From NCBI RefSeq assembly GCF_016919065.1, contig NZ_JAFFQA010000013.1, positions 56,237 to 120,236 on the forward strand: DNA of 64,000 bases, given 5' to 3'. The notes under the pieces are model-generated. The model was given only the letters and a program-made list of their open reading frames with translations, was not told the DNA's origin and made no database searches. The DNA comes from Desulfobulbus rhabdoformis. GTDB taxonomy: Bacteria > Desulfobacterota > Desulfobulbia > Desulfobulbales > Desulfobulbaceae. Below are positions 18,474 to 27,661 of this stretch, one piece after another (position 1 is the stretch's first letter; every line of letters begins with the position of its first letter). Made by a program: the position numbers and the translations under genes.

Positions 18474-20273
18474 CTATTTTTTTGAGGTGCCGTTGCCGTT
18501 CATTTCGTTATGTACGTTGATGATGGCTTCGGTGAGTCGATGTTCCTCCTCGACTACTTGCAATTTATTTTCCACCTTTTCTTCGACATAGAGTTCCTGG
18601 GAGAGCCCTATGTAGAGCGCGTACACCGCAAGCAGTAGGACTATGGTAAAAGGTAAACCCGTCGTTATTGAGGCTGTTTGCAGGGTCGACAGTCCGCCAC
18701 CTATCAGCAGGACAGCGGCAACGAGACCTTCCATCACCGCCCAGAATATCCGTTGAGGGATCGGTGAATCAAGTTTTCCACCCGAAGTCAGGTGGTCAAC
18801 CACAAGGGATCCTGAATCTGAAGAGGTAATGAAAAAGATGGTGACCAGGACAATGCCTACGATGGAGAGGATGGATGTCAGGGGGAAATGTTTAAGCATC
18901 TCAAAAAGTGCTGTTGACACATCAGATTTCACTGCGGCGATAATGTCTGCTGTGCCGCTTCCCTGAAGAAACAGTGCAGATCCGCCAAAAACAGACATCC
19001 ATATGAAAGAGAGCAGGGTGGGAATGATCATGACGCCAAGAATAAATTCACGGACAGTGCGCCCTTTGGAAATGCGAGCGATGAACATGCCGACAAATGG
19101 GGACCAGGAGATCCACCAGGCCCAGTAAAAAACTGTCCAGCTTCCCTGCCAGTTTGTCTCTCGGAAAGTTTCGGTCCATAAACTCAGCTGCGCAATATTT
19201 TCGAGATAAAAACCGAGGTTTTGGGTAAAGCCGCTCAGAATGTAGACTGTCGGGCCGGCAAAAAGGAGGAAAAGGAGGAACAGTCCGGCAAGCCCCATGT
19301 TCCATTCAGAGAGCCGTTTGACACCATTGTCAAGCCCGGCAACAACTGAGAGGGTGGCAAAGGCCGTGATAACGGCGATAAGAATGACCTGGGTTTCAGG
19401 GGTAATAGAGATGTTGAAGAGGTAGTTGAGTCCTGCGTTGACCTGTTTTACGCCAAGGCCCAATGAGGTCGCAAGGCCCATAAGTGTTGCCAGCACGGAG
19501 AGAACATCAATCAGATTGCCCCAGAACCCGTAAATTCTGTTGCCAAGGATCGGGTAAAAAATTGAACGGATTGTCAGCGGCAGGCCTCGGTTGTAAGAAA
19601 AAAAAGCCAGGCCAAGGGCGACAATTGAATAAATGGCCCAAGGGTGCAAGCCCCAGTGAAAATAAGTCACGCCCATAGCAGCCTGTGCCGCTTCAGGTGT
19701 GTGCGGGGCGATGCCGCTGAAAAGTGGAGAGGGCGAATCGTAATGATACATGGGTTCGCCAACACTCCAGAACATCAGGCCAATGCCCATCCCCGCACTC
19801 AGGAGCATGGCGTACCAGGCAGGGGTTGAGAATTCAGGTTTGGCGTTTTTGCCGCCGATGCAAATATGCCCGTATTTGCTTAGAGCGAAAAAGAGGGCGG
19901 CTGCTATAAAAATATTGGCAGAAAGGATGAAAAACCAGCCAAATTTAGAGGATATCCATCCTAACGCTCCGGAACAGAGTGTTGCGGCCTGCTCCTTGAA
20001 CATCAACGTCAGAATGATAAATACGGTAAGGGTGAGGACTGAGACGATAGTGACTTGCGGGTGGATGTCAAAACCAAGTGCTGTCCAGTTATTCTCGCCG
20101 GGCTCTTGTTTTCCGGCTTCGTCAAAGAAAGAGGAGGTCGGGCGAATTTGAAGGCCACGAAAGTTTTCTCGTTCTTTTATGGCTTTTGCTCTGGCTGCCT
20201 TTTCAGCCTTTCTTAATTTTTCAGCAAGTTTTCCTTTAGATGTCGATGTTGATCGTGGAGCTTGCGGATCCAC
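18474..20273 (-). CDS. BCCT-family transporter (betaine/choline/carnitine type)
   Basis: A 599-residue member of the betaine-choline-carnitine transporter family. A charged cytoplasmic N-terminus of about 70 residues precedes twelve membrane helices. The family signature FYWAWWISWSPFVGMFIARISKGRTVREF is intact, as are MGIGLMFWSVGEP and FFITSSDSGSLVVDHLTSGG. The GTG start has GGGAGG on the minus strand. Such carriers take up glycine betaine, choline or related compounds, often with sodium, for osmotic balance or as substrates. The substrate cannot be read from sequence with confidence. It is the only clear minus-strand gene and stands alone. Confidence 0.93.
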   Translation of the reverse strand: MDPQAPRSTSTSKGKLAEKLRKAEKAARAKAIKERENFRGLQIRPTSSFFDEAGKQEPGENNWTALGFDIHPQVTIVSVLTLTVFIILTLMFKEQAATLCSGALGWISSKFGWFFILSANIFIAAALFFALSKYGHICIGGKNAKPEFSTPAWYAMLLSAGMGIGLMFWSVGEPMYHYDSPSPLFSGIAPHTPEAAQAAMGVTYFHWGLHPWAIYSIVALGLAFFSYNRGLPLTIRSIFYPILGNRIYGFWGNLIDVLSVLATLMGLATSLGLGVKQVNAGLNYLFNISITPETQVILIAVITAFATLSVVAGLDNGVKRLSEWNMGLAGLFLLFLLFAGPTVYILSGFTQNLGFYLENIAQLSLWTETFRETNWQGSWTVFYWAWWISWSPFVGMFIARISKGRTVREFILGVMIIPTLLSFIWMSVFGGSALFLQGSGTADIIAAVKSDVSTALFEMLKHFPLTSILSIVGIVLVTIFFITSSDSGSLVVDHLTSGGKLDSPIPQRIFWAVMEGLVAAVLLIGGGLSTLQTASITTGLPFTIVLLLAVYALYIGLSQELYVEEKVENKLQVVEEEHRLTEAIINVHNEMNGNGTSKK

Positions 20274-20460
20274 TGATTACCTCCCTGTTTGTGTTTGTTT
20301 CATACATGAAATTTTGCCTAACCTAACATATTGTGCCTATTTTATCAACCTGGCTCAATGGTCCGGAACGTTTGCCTGTGCACCTGTGTCTTGTTGAAAG
20401 GCTTGAGGAAGGGGAAAGGGGTGTCGCTTTATGATGACCAACAGATCAACTAAAGGGCAT

Positions 20461-20589
20461 CTTGAATAATTGCTTTTTCTGCCAATCTCGGCGTCACGCG
20501 AAAAATTTTATCCTCGGAATATCTTGTATATGCCTGCGGTAAAATTGTTCGCAATCCTTGATCTTGATTGAAAAATCTAGTTATTCAAG
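20461..20589. repeat. Long imperfect inverted repeat, possible MITE or structured RNA
   Basis: The ends CTTGAATAA (20461-20469) and TTATTCAAG (20581-20589) are perfect inverted copies. Inside, GCGAAAAATTTTATCC pairs imperfectly with GGTAAAATTGTTCGC, and CTTTTTCTGCCAATC with GATTGAAAAATCT. The whole segment can fold into one long hairpin. No duplication flanks it and I see no second copy in the window. Confidence 0.5.
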
Positions 20590-20837
20590 ACACCCTAAAG
20601 ACTAGCCACGTTTTTTAGGGGGCTCGATTAAATCTCCACTTACCCAGAAGTAAGCGAGCTTGAGGGCTTTCTAATAGTAAACTTTGAGGTTAGGCGTTTA
20701 CAAAACTCTCTCATGTTGTAGATAGGGGGGCGGAAGCCTGTTGGATATGCTTGGATGAATCGACTTGGTTCTGGTTTGTAGGCAGTTCTTTTTTTGCGCG
20801 AGTGAGTGATTTCTAAAAATGTGCAAAAGATAATCAG

Positions 20838-20868
20838 TCCTGAAAGATTTTTCTTTCAGGCTTTTTTT
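20838..20868 (+). terminator. Orphan intrinsic terminator upstream of ppnP
   Basis: CCTGAAAGA (20840-20848 approximately) pairs with TCTTTCAGG across a short loop, followed by seven T. No plus-strand coding gene lies upstream, since the BCCT gene is on the other strand. It may end a small RNA. Confidence 0.75.
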
Positions 20869-21002
20869 GTGCCCTTGCAGGGGGACTGATGCCGCGACCC
20901 TGCTATTCAAGTGGTGGTGGTGTACTGGATGGGTAATTGGGATGGCAGCTTTTTGTGAGTGTCAAATATTTACGTTGTATTGCTTTATGTGGAGTGTTGG
21001 CT

Positions 21003-21329
21003 ATGTCTGTTTTTGAACAAGTGAGTGTGGTCCGTGAGGCAAACATCTACTTTGATGGGAAGGTTTCCAGTCGAGAGGTTCGCTTTGCCGATGGAACAAA
21101 AAAAACGTTGGGAATCATGTTGCCTGGGGAATATACCTTTTCCACTGGTGCGGCTGAGATTATGGAAATTCTTGCGGGGGAAATGATGGTTTTGCTCCCG
21201 GGGGAGACACAGTGGCAGAGCTTTTCGAAGGGGCAGACATTCAACGTGCCAGCGCGTTCCGAGTTTAATCTCAAGATAGCTGGAGTGGTTGATTATTGCT
21301 GCTCGTACCTTGAAGGGGAAGCAGGGTGA
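21003..21329 (+). CDS. ppnP: Pyrimidine/purine nucleoside phosphorylase PpnP
   Basis: A 108-residue cupin-fold protein of the PpnP (YaiE, DUF1255) family, which splits nucleosides with phosphate into a base and ribose 1-phosphate. Family features include ANIYFDGKVSSREV, MLPGEYTFSTGAAEIMEIL, GETQWQSF and FNVPARSEFNLKI. I start it at the ATG at 21003, with GTGGAG 7-8 bases upstream; an open frame from a TTG at 20937 adds 22 unlikely residues. The usual family length is about 94, so this copy is slightly longer at the front. It stands alone ahead of the nuo operon. Confidence 0.9.
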   Translation: MSVFEQVSVVREANIYFDGKVSSREVRFADGTKKTLGIMLPGEYTFSTGAAEIMEILAGEMMVLLPGETQWQSFSKGQTFNVPARSEFNLKIAGVVDYCCSYLEGEAG

Positions 21330-21712
21330 AGATGGGCAGGTCTGCTTCGGCTGATTGTTCCGTTCAGCAAATTTGATATGTGCAAAACTGTCGTGATGTG
21401 CCGGTTTGTGTCGGCTGGATGACATCTTTGGGGTATTGGTCAAACCAATCTTGTCCGTATCTTCTGCCTGGAATCAGTGAGGTAGAAAATGGGGATGAAT
21501 GGGGAGATAATTTGCACATCATGAACATGTTGGTTTTATAGTGTTTAATTGTTTAAGAAATATCACGGGTTTGTCAAGAAACTATTTTGCTTGACAGATG
21601 ATATCTCGACCGGTAATGAATAGCCGTTCATTATAGGTTCGTTATACGTAGAATAACCTCCTGTTCGCAGAAGGTTTCATCTGTAATTTCACGTTTAAGG
21701 AGAGACTGATCC
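21330..21712. other. Leader region of the nuo operon
   Basis: 383 bp with no supported gene. A TTGACA hexamer at 21591 and a palindrome at 21614 mark the probable promoter. A short ATTGG/CCAAT hairpin lies near 21440 without a T-run. I see no riboswitch. Confidence 0.6.
21591..21633 (+). promoter_or_regulatory. Probable nuo promoter with operator-like palindrome
   Basis: A consensus -35 hexamer TTGACA (21591-21596) is followed 17 bases later by a weak -10 (TAATGA, 21614). The palindrome TAATGAA-tagccg-TTCATTA (21614-21633) covers the -10 and the expected start site. A regulator bound there would block transcription. Start of nuoA is 80 bases downstream. Confidence 0.45.
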
Positions 21713-22072
21713 ATGGCAACAGAACTGGTACTTTCGGCAATGGCCTTGCTTGGCATTGCTATCGTGATCCCATTGTTCATGCTGGTAACCACCGTCTTCG
21801 GACCGCGTGCCGGAGGCACTGCGAAAAACGAAGCCTACGAGAGTGGTGTGAAGCGCATGATTGGATTAGCGGAGCAGAAATTCAGCGTTAAATACTACAT
21901 GCTCGCTATCCTGTTTCTCCTATTCGATATAGAGGCGGTGTTCATGTATCCATGGGCCGTGAACGTCCGTGAGTTAGGCTGGTTCGGCTTCACGGAGATG
22001 TTCGTGTTCATGGTTCTTCTTCTTACTGGACTTTTTTATATTCTTAAGAAAGGGGTGCTCAATTGGCGTTAG
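21713..22072 (+). CDS. nuoA: NADH-quinone oxidoreductase subunit A
   Basis: A 119-residue membrane subunit of complex I with three helices. The signatures KNEAYESGVK and FDIEAVFMYPWAV are intact. It sits at the junction of the peripheral and membrane arms near the quinone site. An AAGGAGAG ribosome site precedes the ATG. It is the first of thirteen adjacent nuo genes in the standard order, all within about 13.5 kb. Its end overlaps the start of nuoB by 10 bases, which indicates coupled translation. Confidence 0.96.
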   Translation: MATELVLSAMALLGIAIVIPLFMLVTTVFGPRAGGTAKNEAYESGVKRMIGLAEQKFSVKYYMLAILFLLFDIEAVFMYPWAVNVRELGWFGFTEMFVFMVLLLTGLFYILKKGVLNWR

Positions 22073-22575
22073 GATTAGAAGCAAGTCTAGGTGATTCGGT
22101 ACTGACCACCAAGCTCGACGCAGTTGTAAACTGGGGACGTCAGTACTCTCTGTGGCCGTTTGTTTTTGGTACAGCCTGCTGTGCGATTGAATTCATGAGT
22201 GCCGCGGCAAGTCAACTTGATATCTCCCGTTGGGGTGCAGAGGTTGTTCGTTTCTCTCCCCGGCAGGCAGATCTGTTACTTGTTTGCGGCACGATCAGTT
22301 ACAAGCAGGCGCCAATTCTCAAACGAATTTATGAACAGATGCCCGAACCCAAATGGGTTGTAGCAATGGGCGCATGCGCCAGCTCCGGTGGTGTGTACGA
22401 TAATTACTGTACTGTACAGGGGATCGATACCATTATTCCGGTGGACGTGTATATCTCAGGATGTCCTCCTCGGCCTGAAGCAGTTCTGGATGCATTGATG
22501 GATATTCAGGACAAAATCAAGGGTGAAAGTGTGATCAACGATCGCCACAAAGATTTTAAAGGGATTCTTGATTGA
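22063..22575 (+). CDS. nuoB: NADH-quinone oxidoreductase subunit B
   Basis: A 170-residue peripheral subunit that carries iron-sulfur cluster N2, the last electron carrier before quinone. Cluster ligands are visible in GTACCAIEFM (paired cysteines), MGACASSGG and ISGCPPRPE. Translation appears to begin at a TTG inside the end of nuoA, with AAAGGGG about 8 bases upstream; no in-frame ATG would keep the conserved N-terminus. It also overlaps the following nuoCD region closely. The family call is certain, the exact start less so. Confidence 0.95.
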   Translation: MALGLEASLGDSVLTTKLDAVVNWGRQYSLWPFVFGTACCAIEFMSAAASQLDISRWGAEVVRFSPRQADLLLVCGTISYKQAPILKRIYEQMPEPKWVVAMGACASSGGVYDNYCTVQGIDTIIPVDVYISGCPPRPEAVLDALMDIQDKIKGESVINDRHKDFKGILD

Positions 22576-22576
22576 T

Positions 22577-24292
22577 ATGAATACGACGGCGCTAGAAACA
22601 ATTCAGGCGGCGTTCCCTGGCGTACCATGCGATTCGACGGTTGAATCGGTGGTGCTCACGGTACAGCCTGACCAACTTGAACAAACACTTTCCAAGCTGA
22701 AAAACGATCCGGCCTTGAATTACGGGCTGTTGTTGGACGTGACTGTTGTTGATTATCTGGAATATCCGGATAAACAAGAGGCACGTTTTGCTGTTGTCTA
22801 TGTTCTTCGCAACTGGGAAAGCAACCTTCTCCTTCACGTTCGCATACCTGTTGCTGATCCGGAAGCCGGTGTGCCCAGCGCAAGCAAATTCTGGGGCTCT
22901 GCCATCTGGGGTGAGCGCGAAGCCTATGATCAGTACGGTATTCAGTTTAACGGCCATCCTGATCTTCGTCGCATCCTGAATCATTGGCAGTTTGAGGGGC
23001 ATCCGCTTCGCAAGGACTATCCCATTGAGAAGGGGCAGATCTGCTACGAGACCGATTCTCTTGAAAAAGAGATCAAGGCACGGCTGGCAGTGAACAAGGT
23101 CGATGAGACTGTCATGGAAGACATCAACACCGAGATCATGTATCTCAACCTTGGGCCTTCCCATCCCGCCACCCATGGTGCTATCCGTATCCTGACCGCT
23201 CTTGACGGTGAGACTATCCTCGCCAATGTCAACGAGATCGGCTACCTCCATCGCGGCTTTGAGAAAACCGCAGAGAATCGGACCTACAACCAGGTTATTC
23301 CTTTAACCGATCGCCTTAACTATTGTTCATCGCTGATGAACAACATTGCCTATGCCAAGGCGGTTGAGTCCTTTCTTGGGGTTGAGATCACCGAGCGCGC
23401 CAAGTTCATGCGCGTGATTCTCGGTGAATTCTACCGGATCCTGGATCATCTGGTCTGTCTCGCAGCCAACTTGGTTGATATGGGCGGTTTGACCAACTAC
23501 TGGTATCTCTACAACCAGAAAGAGGCATCCTACGATTTCATTTCACGCCTCTGCGGTGCCCGTCTGACCAGTTCCTTTACCCGTATCGGCGGTATGTACC
23601 GCGATTTCTACGAGGGTTGGGAAGCAGAGATGGAAGCCCAACTCAAAGACATCGAGCAGGGTGTGAATGACTCGCTGGCTCTTGTTCTCAAGAACCGCAT
23701 TGTCCATGACCGTACCCAGGGCGTTTGTGTGATGCCTGCTGACAAGGCCCTGTCGTATGGCTACACCGGCCCCTGTCTGCGCGCTTCCGGCGTTCCTTTT
23801 GATCTGCGCAAAGATAACCCGTATTACTACTACGAGACTTTTGACTTCACTATTCCTGTGGGATCTAAAGGCGACATCTATGATCGCATGATGATCCGCT
23901 ATGAGGAGATGTTCCAATCCATCTCCATCATTCGCCAGGCCATGAAACAGATCCCCAAAGGACCTGTTACCGTTGATGATGGGCAGGTTGCCCTGCCGGC
24001 CAAAGATCAGGTCTACTCGAAGATCGAAGGTCTGGCAAATCACTTCAAGCTGGTCTTTGAAGGCGTTCAGGTTCCCAAGGGCGAGTGGTATGACTCTTAT
24101 GAGGCTGCCAATGGCGAGCTTGGCTTTTACTTTGTTTCCGACGGCTCCGGCCAACCCTATAAGTGTAAGGTGCGTCCACCGTGCTTCTACATGATGGGTG
24201 GTTTCCATGAAATGGTTGAAGGAGAGATGATTGCCGATGCGGTCATCAATCTCGGTAGCATCAACATTATCGGCGGAGAGTTGGACAGATGA
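22577..24292 (+). CDS. nuoCD: NADH-quinone oxidoreductase fused subunits C and D
   Basis: A 571-residue fusion of the 30 and 49 kDa complex I subunits. Residues 1-165 are NuoC-like (ALNYGLLLDVTVVDYLEY, WGEREAYDQYGIQFNGHPDLRRIL). From about residue 185 the NuoD part begins at LNLGPSHPATHGAIRIL and continues to NIIGGELDR. NuoD forms much of the quinone cavity. The fusion is known from enterobacteria and several other groups. I chose the ATG at 22577, one base after the nuoB stop; a TTG at 22568 has better ribosome-site spacing and is possible. The last bases overlap nuoE by 4. Confidence 0.94.
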   Translation: MNTTALETIQAAFPGVPCDSTVESVVLTVQPDQLEQTLSKLKNDPALNYGLLLDVTVVDYLEYPDKQEARFAVVYVLRNWESNLLLHVRIPVADPEAGVPSASKFWGSAIWGEREAYDQYGIQFNGHPDLRRILNHWQFEGHPLRKDYPIEKGQICYETDSLEKEIKARLAVNKVDETVMEDINTEIMYLNLGPSHPATHGAIRILTALDGETILANVNEIGYLHRGFEKTAENRTYNQVIPLTDRLNYCSSLMNNIAYAKAVESFLGVEITERAKFMRVILGEFYRILDHLVCLAANLVDMGGLTNYWYLYNQKEASYDFISRLCGARLTSSFTRIGGMYRDFYEGWEAEMEAQLKDIEQGVNDSLALVLKNRIVHDRTQGVCVMPADKALSYGYTGPCLRASGVPFDLRKDNPYYYYETFDFTIPVGSKGDIYDRMMIRYEEMFQSISIIRQAMKQIPKGPVTVDDGQVALPAKDQVYSKIEGLANHFKLVFEGVQVPKGEWYDSYEAANGELGFYFVSDGSGQPYKCKVRPPCFYMMGGFHEMVEGEMIADAVINLGSINIIGGELDR

Positions 24293-24795
24293 GCGATCGA
24301 TCACAACTGATAGAAACGGGAAAACCGTTCGCTTTTGATGAACAACGAGATGCAGAGTTTGAGCGTCTGGCAACACGGTATCCCACACGGGATTCCTTGA
24401 TTCTGCCCTCGCTGTGGTTGGTACAGGAGCAGGAAGGATGGATCAGTGCTGAGGCCATGGCATATATCGCCGATCGTATCGGCTGTTTTGCCACCCAGGT
24501 CTACGAGGCTGCCACCTTCTATACCATGTACAACCTGCAGCCCAAGGGTGAGTATCACATCTGTGTTTGCCGTACTCTCTCCTGTTACTTGTTGGGCAAA
24601 CAGGAAATCGTCGATTACCTGCAGAGCGAGTTAGGGATTAAACCTGGCGAGGTCAGCACCGACGGCAAGTATAGCCTGGAAGAGGTTGAGTGTCTTGGGC
24701 ACTGTGGTTCCGCTCCCGTGGTGCAGATTAATGGAGAGTTCTATGAGTACATGAATGTGGACAAACTCAAAGAACTCTTGGCCACGATGAATTAA
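24289..24795 (+). CDS. nuoE: NADH-quinone oxidoreductase subunit E
   Basis: A 168-residue thioredoxin-fold subunit of the NADH-oxidising module. It binds the [2Fe-2S] cluster N1a through C-x4-C (VCRTLSCYLLG) and C-x3-C (ECLGHCGSAP), both present. The helical N-terminal part includes EQEGWISAEAMAYIADRI and EAATFYTMYN. The ATG overlaps the nuoCD stop in an ATGA arrangement. The next gene, nuoF, follows after 14 bases, as expected for partners that form a heterodimer. Confidence 0.96.
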   Translation: MSDRSQLIETGKPFAFDEQRDAEFERLATRYPTRDSLILPSLWLVQEQEGWISAEAMAYIADRIGCFATQVYEAATFYTMYNLQPKGEYHICVCRTLSCYLLGKQEIVDYLQSELGIKPGEVSTDGKYSLEEVECLGHCGSAPVVQINGEFYEYMNVDKLKELLATMN

Positions 24796-24809
24796 GGAGA
24801 GCGAACGAT

Positions 24810-26081
24810 ATGCAAGTACAAGTACTGAGTGCCAGATTTGATATACCGGACGCCCACAAGATCGAGGTGGCCAAGGAAAACGGCGCTTACTCGACTTTGG
24901 AGAAGGTCTTCTCCATGCAGCCTGAAGAGGTCATCGAACTGGTCAAATCCAGTGGACTTCGTGGCCGTGGTGGTGCGGGCTTCCCCACAGGTTTGAAGTG
25001 GAGCTTTCTTCCTAAAGATATCGATAAACCGGTCTACCTGGCGGTCAACTCCGATGAGTCGGAGCCGGCAACCTTTAAAGATCGTTATATCCTCGTTAAA
25101 GATCCGCACATGCTGATCGAAGGCATCATCATCTGTTGTTATGCCATCAAAAGTAATGCTGCGTACATATATATCCGTGGTGAGTACACCACCCAGGTCA
25201 AAGCACTGCAGGCTGCAATCGATGAAGCCTACGAAGCCGGCTATCTGGGGGATACCATAAATGGCCGCGACTACAAGCTGGACATCACTGTTCATCGTGG
25301 AGCCGGAGCCTATGTCTGTGGTGAGGAGACCGCCTTGCTCGAGTCTATCGAGGGCAAGAAAGGTCAACCACGTTCGAAACCACCGTTTCCTGCCGTTGAA
25401 GGTTTGTACGGCTGCCCCACCATTATCAACAACGTTCAGAGTATCGCCTCTCTGCCTTTTATTCTCACCAACGGTGCCGATGCCTATAAGGCCTATGGCA
25501 CCGAGAAGAGCCCGGGTACCCATCTCTTTGGTATCTCCGGTCTGGTGAATAAACCGGGCATGTATGAGCTGCCCCTTGGTCTGCCGATTCTTGAAGTCAT
25601 CGAGAAGGTAGCCGGAGGCGTTCGTGACGGGCATAAACTCAAAGGGATTATTCCCGGTGGGAGTTCTACTCCGGTTATCCTTCCTGATGAGGCCGAGGAT
25701 CTGACGCTTGATTATGAGTCCATGGCGGCCCACAAAACCATGTTCGGATCCGGTGGTATTGTTGTTTTAGATGACACCGTCGATATGGTCAAACTGGTGG
25801 AGAACCTTATCTACTTCTATCACCATGAGTCCTGCGGGCAGTGTACTCCTTGCCGTGAGGGTCTGGGCTGGATGCTCAAGATCGTCAAAAAGATAATTCG
25901 CGGTGAGGGAGAGGTTGCCGACATCGACCTGTTGCTTGAGTTGTGCGACAACATTGAAATGAAGACAGTGTGCGTACTTTCAGCGGCATGTACCATGTCG
26001 ACACGCAGTTACTTGAATAAATTCCGGCATGAATTCGAGGCCTACGTCAACGGTGGAGCCTCCACTCAGACCGCGATGTAA
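24810..26081 (+). CDS. nuoF: NADH-quinone oxidoreductase subunit F
   Basis: A 423-residue flavoprotein that oxidises NADH. Motifs include the NADH-binding glycine loop GLRGRGGAGFPTGLKW, the FMN region YVCGEETALLESIEG, and the N3 cluster cysteines SCGQCTPCREG with a later Cys near VCVLSAACTMS. The length matches the standard subunit and there is no extra ferredoxin-like N- or C-terminal domain, so it looks like a respiratory type rather than a hydrogenase-linked one. AAGGAGAG lies 9 bases before the ATG. Confidence 0.96.
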   Translation: MQVQVLSARFDIPDAHKIEVAKENGAYSTLEKVFSMQPEEVIELVKSSGLRGRGGAGFPTGLKWSFLPKDIDKPVYLAVNSDESEPATFKDRYILVKDPHMLIEGIIICCYAIKSNAAYIYIRGEYTTQVKALQAAIDEAYEAGYLGDTINGRDYKLDITVHRGAGAYVCGEETALLESIEGKKGQPRSKPPFPAVEGLYGCPTIINNVQSIASLPFILTNGADAYKAYGTEKSPGTHLFGISGLVNKPGMYELPLGLPILEVIEKVAGGVRDGHKLKGIIPGGSSTPVILPDEAEDLTLDYESMAAHKTMFGSGGIVVLDDTVDMVKLVENLIYFYHHESCGQCTPCREGLGWMLKIVKKIIRGEGEVADIDLLLELCDNIEMKTVCVLSAACTMSTRSYLNKFRHEFEAYVNGGASTQTAM

Positions 26082-26098
26082 CGAGGATAAGGGTTACC

Positions 26099-27661
26099 AT
26101 GGCTGATAAGGTAAAACTGTTTGTTAACGGACAGGAAGTAGAAGTTGAATCAGGCAAAAATCTGATCGACGCTATAGGTGCTGTCGGCATTGAGATTCCT
26201 CATCTTTGCTATCATCCGGCGCTTGGGGCAGATGGTAACTGCCGTATGTGTCTTGTTGGTATTGAGGATGGGCGTCCACCCATTGTTCCGGCATGTAAAA
26301 CAAAAGCTGCCGAGGGCATGAAGGTGCTGCTCGATGCGGATCATATCAAAAAAATCCAGCACGATGTTATGGAGCTGGAATTGATCAACCATCCCATCGA
26401 CTGCCCCATTTGTGACCAGGCAGGTGAATGTAAACTGCAAGATTACTACATGAAGTATGACGGTCAAAAGAGTCGTATGACCGTTAAACCGGTGATGAAA
26501 GCCAAGAAATTGGATTTTGGCGCCGGTGTTGTGCACGATCAGGAGCGCTGCATCCTCTGTGCACGTTGTGTTCGTTTCACCCGTCAGATTACCAAAACTG
26601 GCGAGCTCGGTATTGTTAACCGCACGGATTATGCTCGGGTTAATATCTTCCCCGGGCGTCCACTGGCTAACCGCTACGCGCTCAATGTGGTTGATCTCTG
26701 CCCGGTCGGTGCCATGACCTCCAGTGATTTCCGCTTTAAACAGAGAGCATGGTTCTTGACCAAGAGCCCAAGCATCTGTCAGGGCTGTAGCAAGGGCTGT
26801 AACATCTTTATCGATCACAACCGTGAAAAATATAAAGACGATGTGATTTATCGCTATCGTCCACGGCTCAATGAAAAGGTCAACGGCTACTTCATCTGTG
26901 ATGAAGGCCGCATGACCTATAAGGCAGAAAATGACAATCGGTTGACCACCGGCATTGTAAGCGGCAAGGAAACCGGTTTGAGCGAGGCTGTTGAGGCAAC
27001 CCGTCGCCTGATTTCTGAGGCCAAAAAGACGGTCTTCCTGGTCTCTCCTAATAATACGCTTGAGCAGATGTATGCTATCAAGGCCTTTGCCGCAGAGGCT
27101 GGTGCAGCACTTTCGGGATTTTCCGATGGCTACATTCAAGAAGGTGATGCTGATGGCTACCTGATTCAGGATGACAAATCAGCAAACCGCGCCTCCTTTG
27201 AACTGCTTGGCATTGAGGGCTCCAAAGACGGCTTTGATAAAGCGGTAGCCGATGCGGATCTGGTTATCAGCTTCAATAATGACCTGAGCAAATCGCTTGC
27301 CGAGGCAGATTTGAACGCTCTGCTTGAGAAAGCGCAGCTGGTTTATATTGGTACTTCACTGGGAACCTGCGCCTCCAAGGCTGCTGTGGCTCTGCCTATT
27401 GCTTCCTACAGCGAAGACTGCGGAAGCTTGATTAACATCGACCAGGTTCTGCAGCAGTTTGCTGTTGCTGTTGTTAAAAACGAACCTGCAGCTAATCTCA
27501 TTGAGGTTGTTCAACAACTTGGTGGCTCGGTTGCTGGTGTGAAAGAGGCACGCGCTGGTCTGATGGAATCTGTTGCCGCTCTGAAAGACGTTAATCTGGA
27601 AGAGGTTCCTGAAGAGGGAATTGCATTAACCGATAACGAGGTCTCAAATGTCGCAGCTTGA
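26099..27661 (+). CDS. nuoG: NADH-quinone oxidoreductase subunit G, short form
   Basis: A 520-residue subunit that relays electrons between NuoF and NuoI. The N-terminal [2Fe-2S] domain (HLCYHPALGADGNCRMC), the N4/N5 clusters (CPICDQAGECKLQDYY; CILCARCVRF) and the molybdopterin-family [4Fe-4S] motif (CQGCSKGCNIF) are present. The rest of the molybdopterin-like domain is short: many NuoG proteins run to 700-900 residues. The remaining C-terminal part (about residues 290-520) is a Rossmann-like remnant. There is no sign of a frameshift, as nuoH starts inside its end. The short form is probably natural. Confidence 0.93.
   Translation: MADKVKLFVNGQEVEVESGKNLIDAIGAVGIEIPHLCYHPALGADGNCRMCLVGIEDGRPPIVPACKTKAAEGMKVLLDADHIKKIQHDVMELELINHPIDCPICDQAGECKLQDYYMKYDGQKSRMTVKPVMKAKKLDFGAGVVHDQERCILCARCVRFTRQITKTGELGIVNRTDYARVNIFPGRPLANRYALNVVDLCPVGAMTSSDFRFKQRAWFLTKSPSICQGCSKGCNIFIDHNREKYKDDVIYRYRPRLNEKVNGYFICDEGRMTYKAENDNRLTTGIVSGKETGLSEAVEATRRLISEAKKTVFLVSPNNTLEQMYAIKAFAAEAGAALSGFSDGYIQEGDADGYLIQDDKSANRASFELLGIEGSKDGFDKAVADADLVISFNNDLSKSLAEADLNALLEKAQLVYIGTSLGTCASKAAVALPIASYSEDCGSLINIDQVLQQFAVAVVKNEPAANLIEVVQQLGGSVAGVKEARAGLMESVAALKDVNLEEVPEEGIALTDNEVSNVAA

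Larger units (their letters stand above)
20274..21002. other. Intergenic region between BCCT gene and ppnP
   Basis: About 730 bp with no supported gene. It holds the BCCT leader, a 129-bp imperfect inverted repeat at 20461, a small CTTAC-AGTAAG hairpin near 20640, and an intrinsic terminator at 20838 that no visible plus-strand gene uses. The terminator suggests an untranslated transcript in roughly 20590-20868. Confidence 0.6.

Noticed and set aside
24792..25733. Minus-strand open frame of 313 codons in nuoF
   Set aside because: Shadow of a well-conserved plus-strand gene; no promoter or ribosome site.
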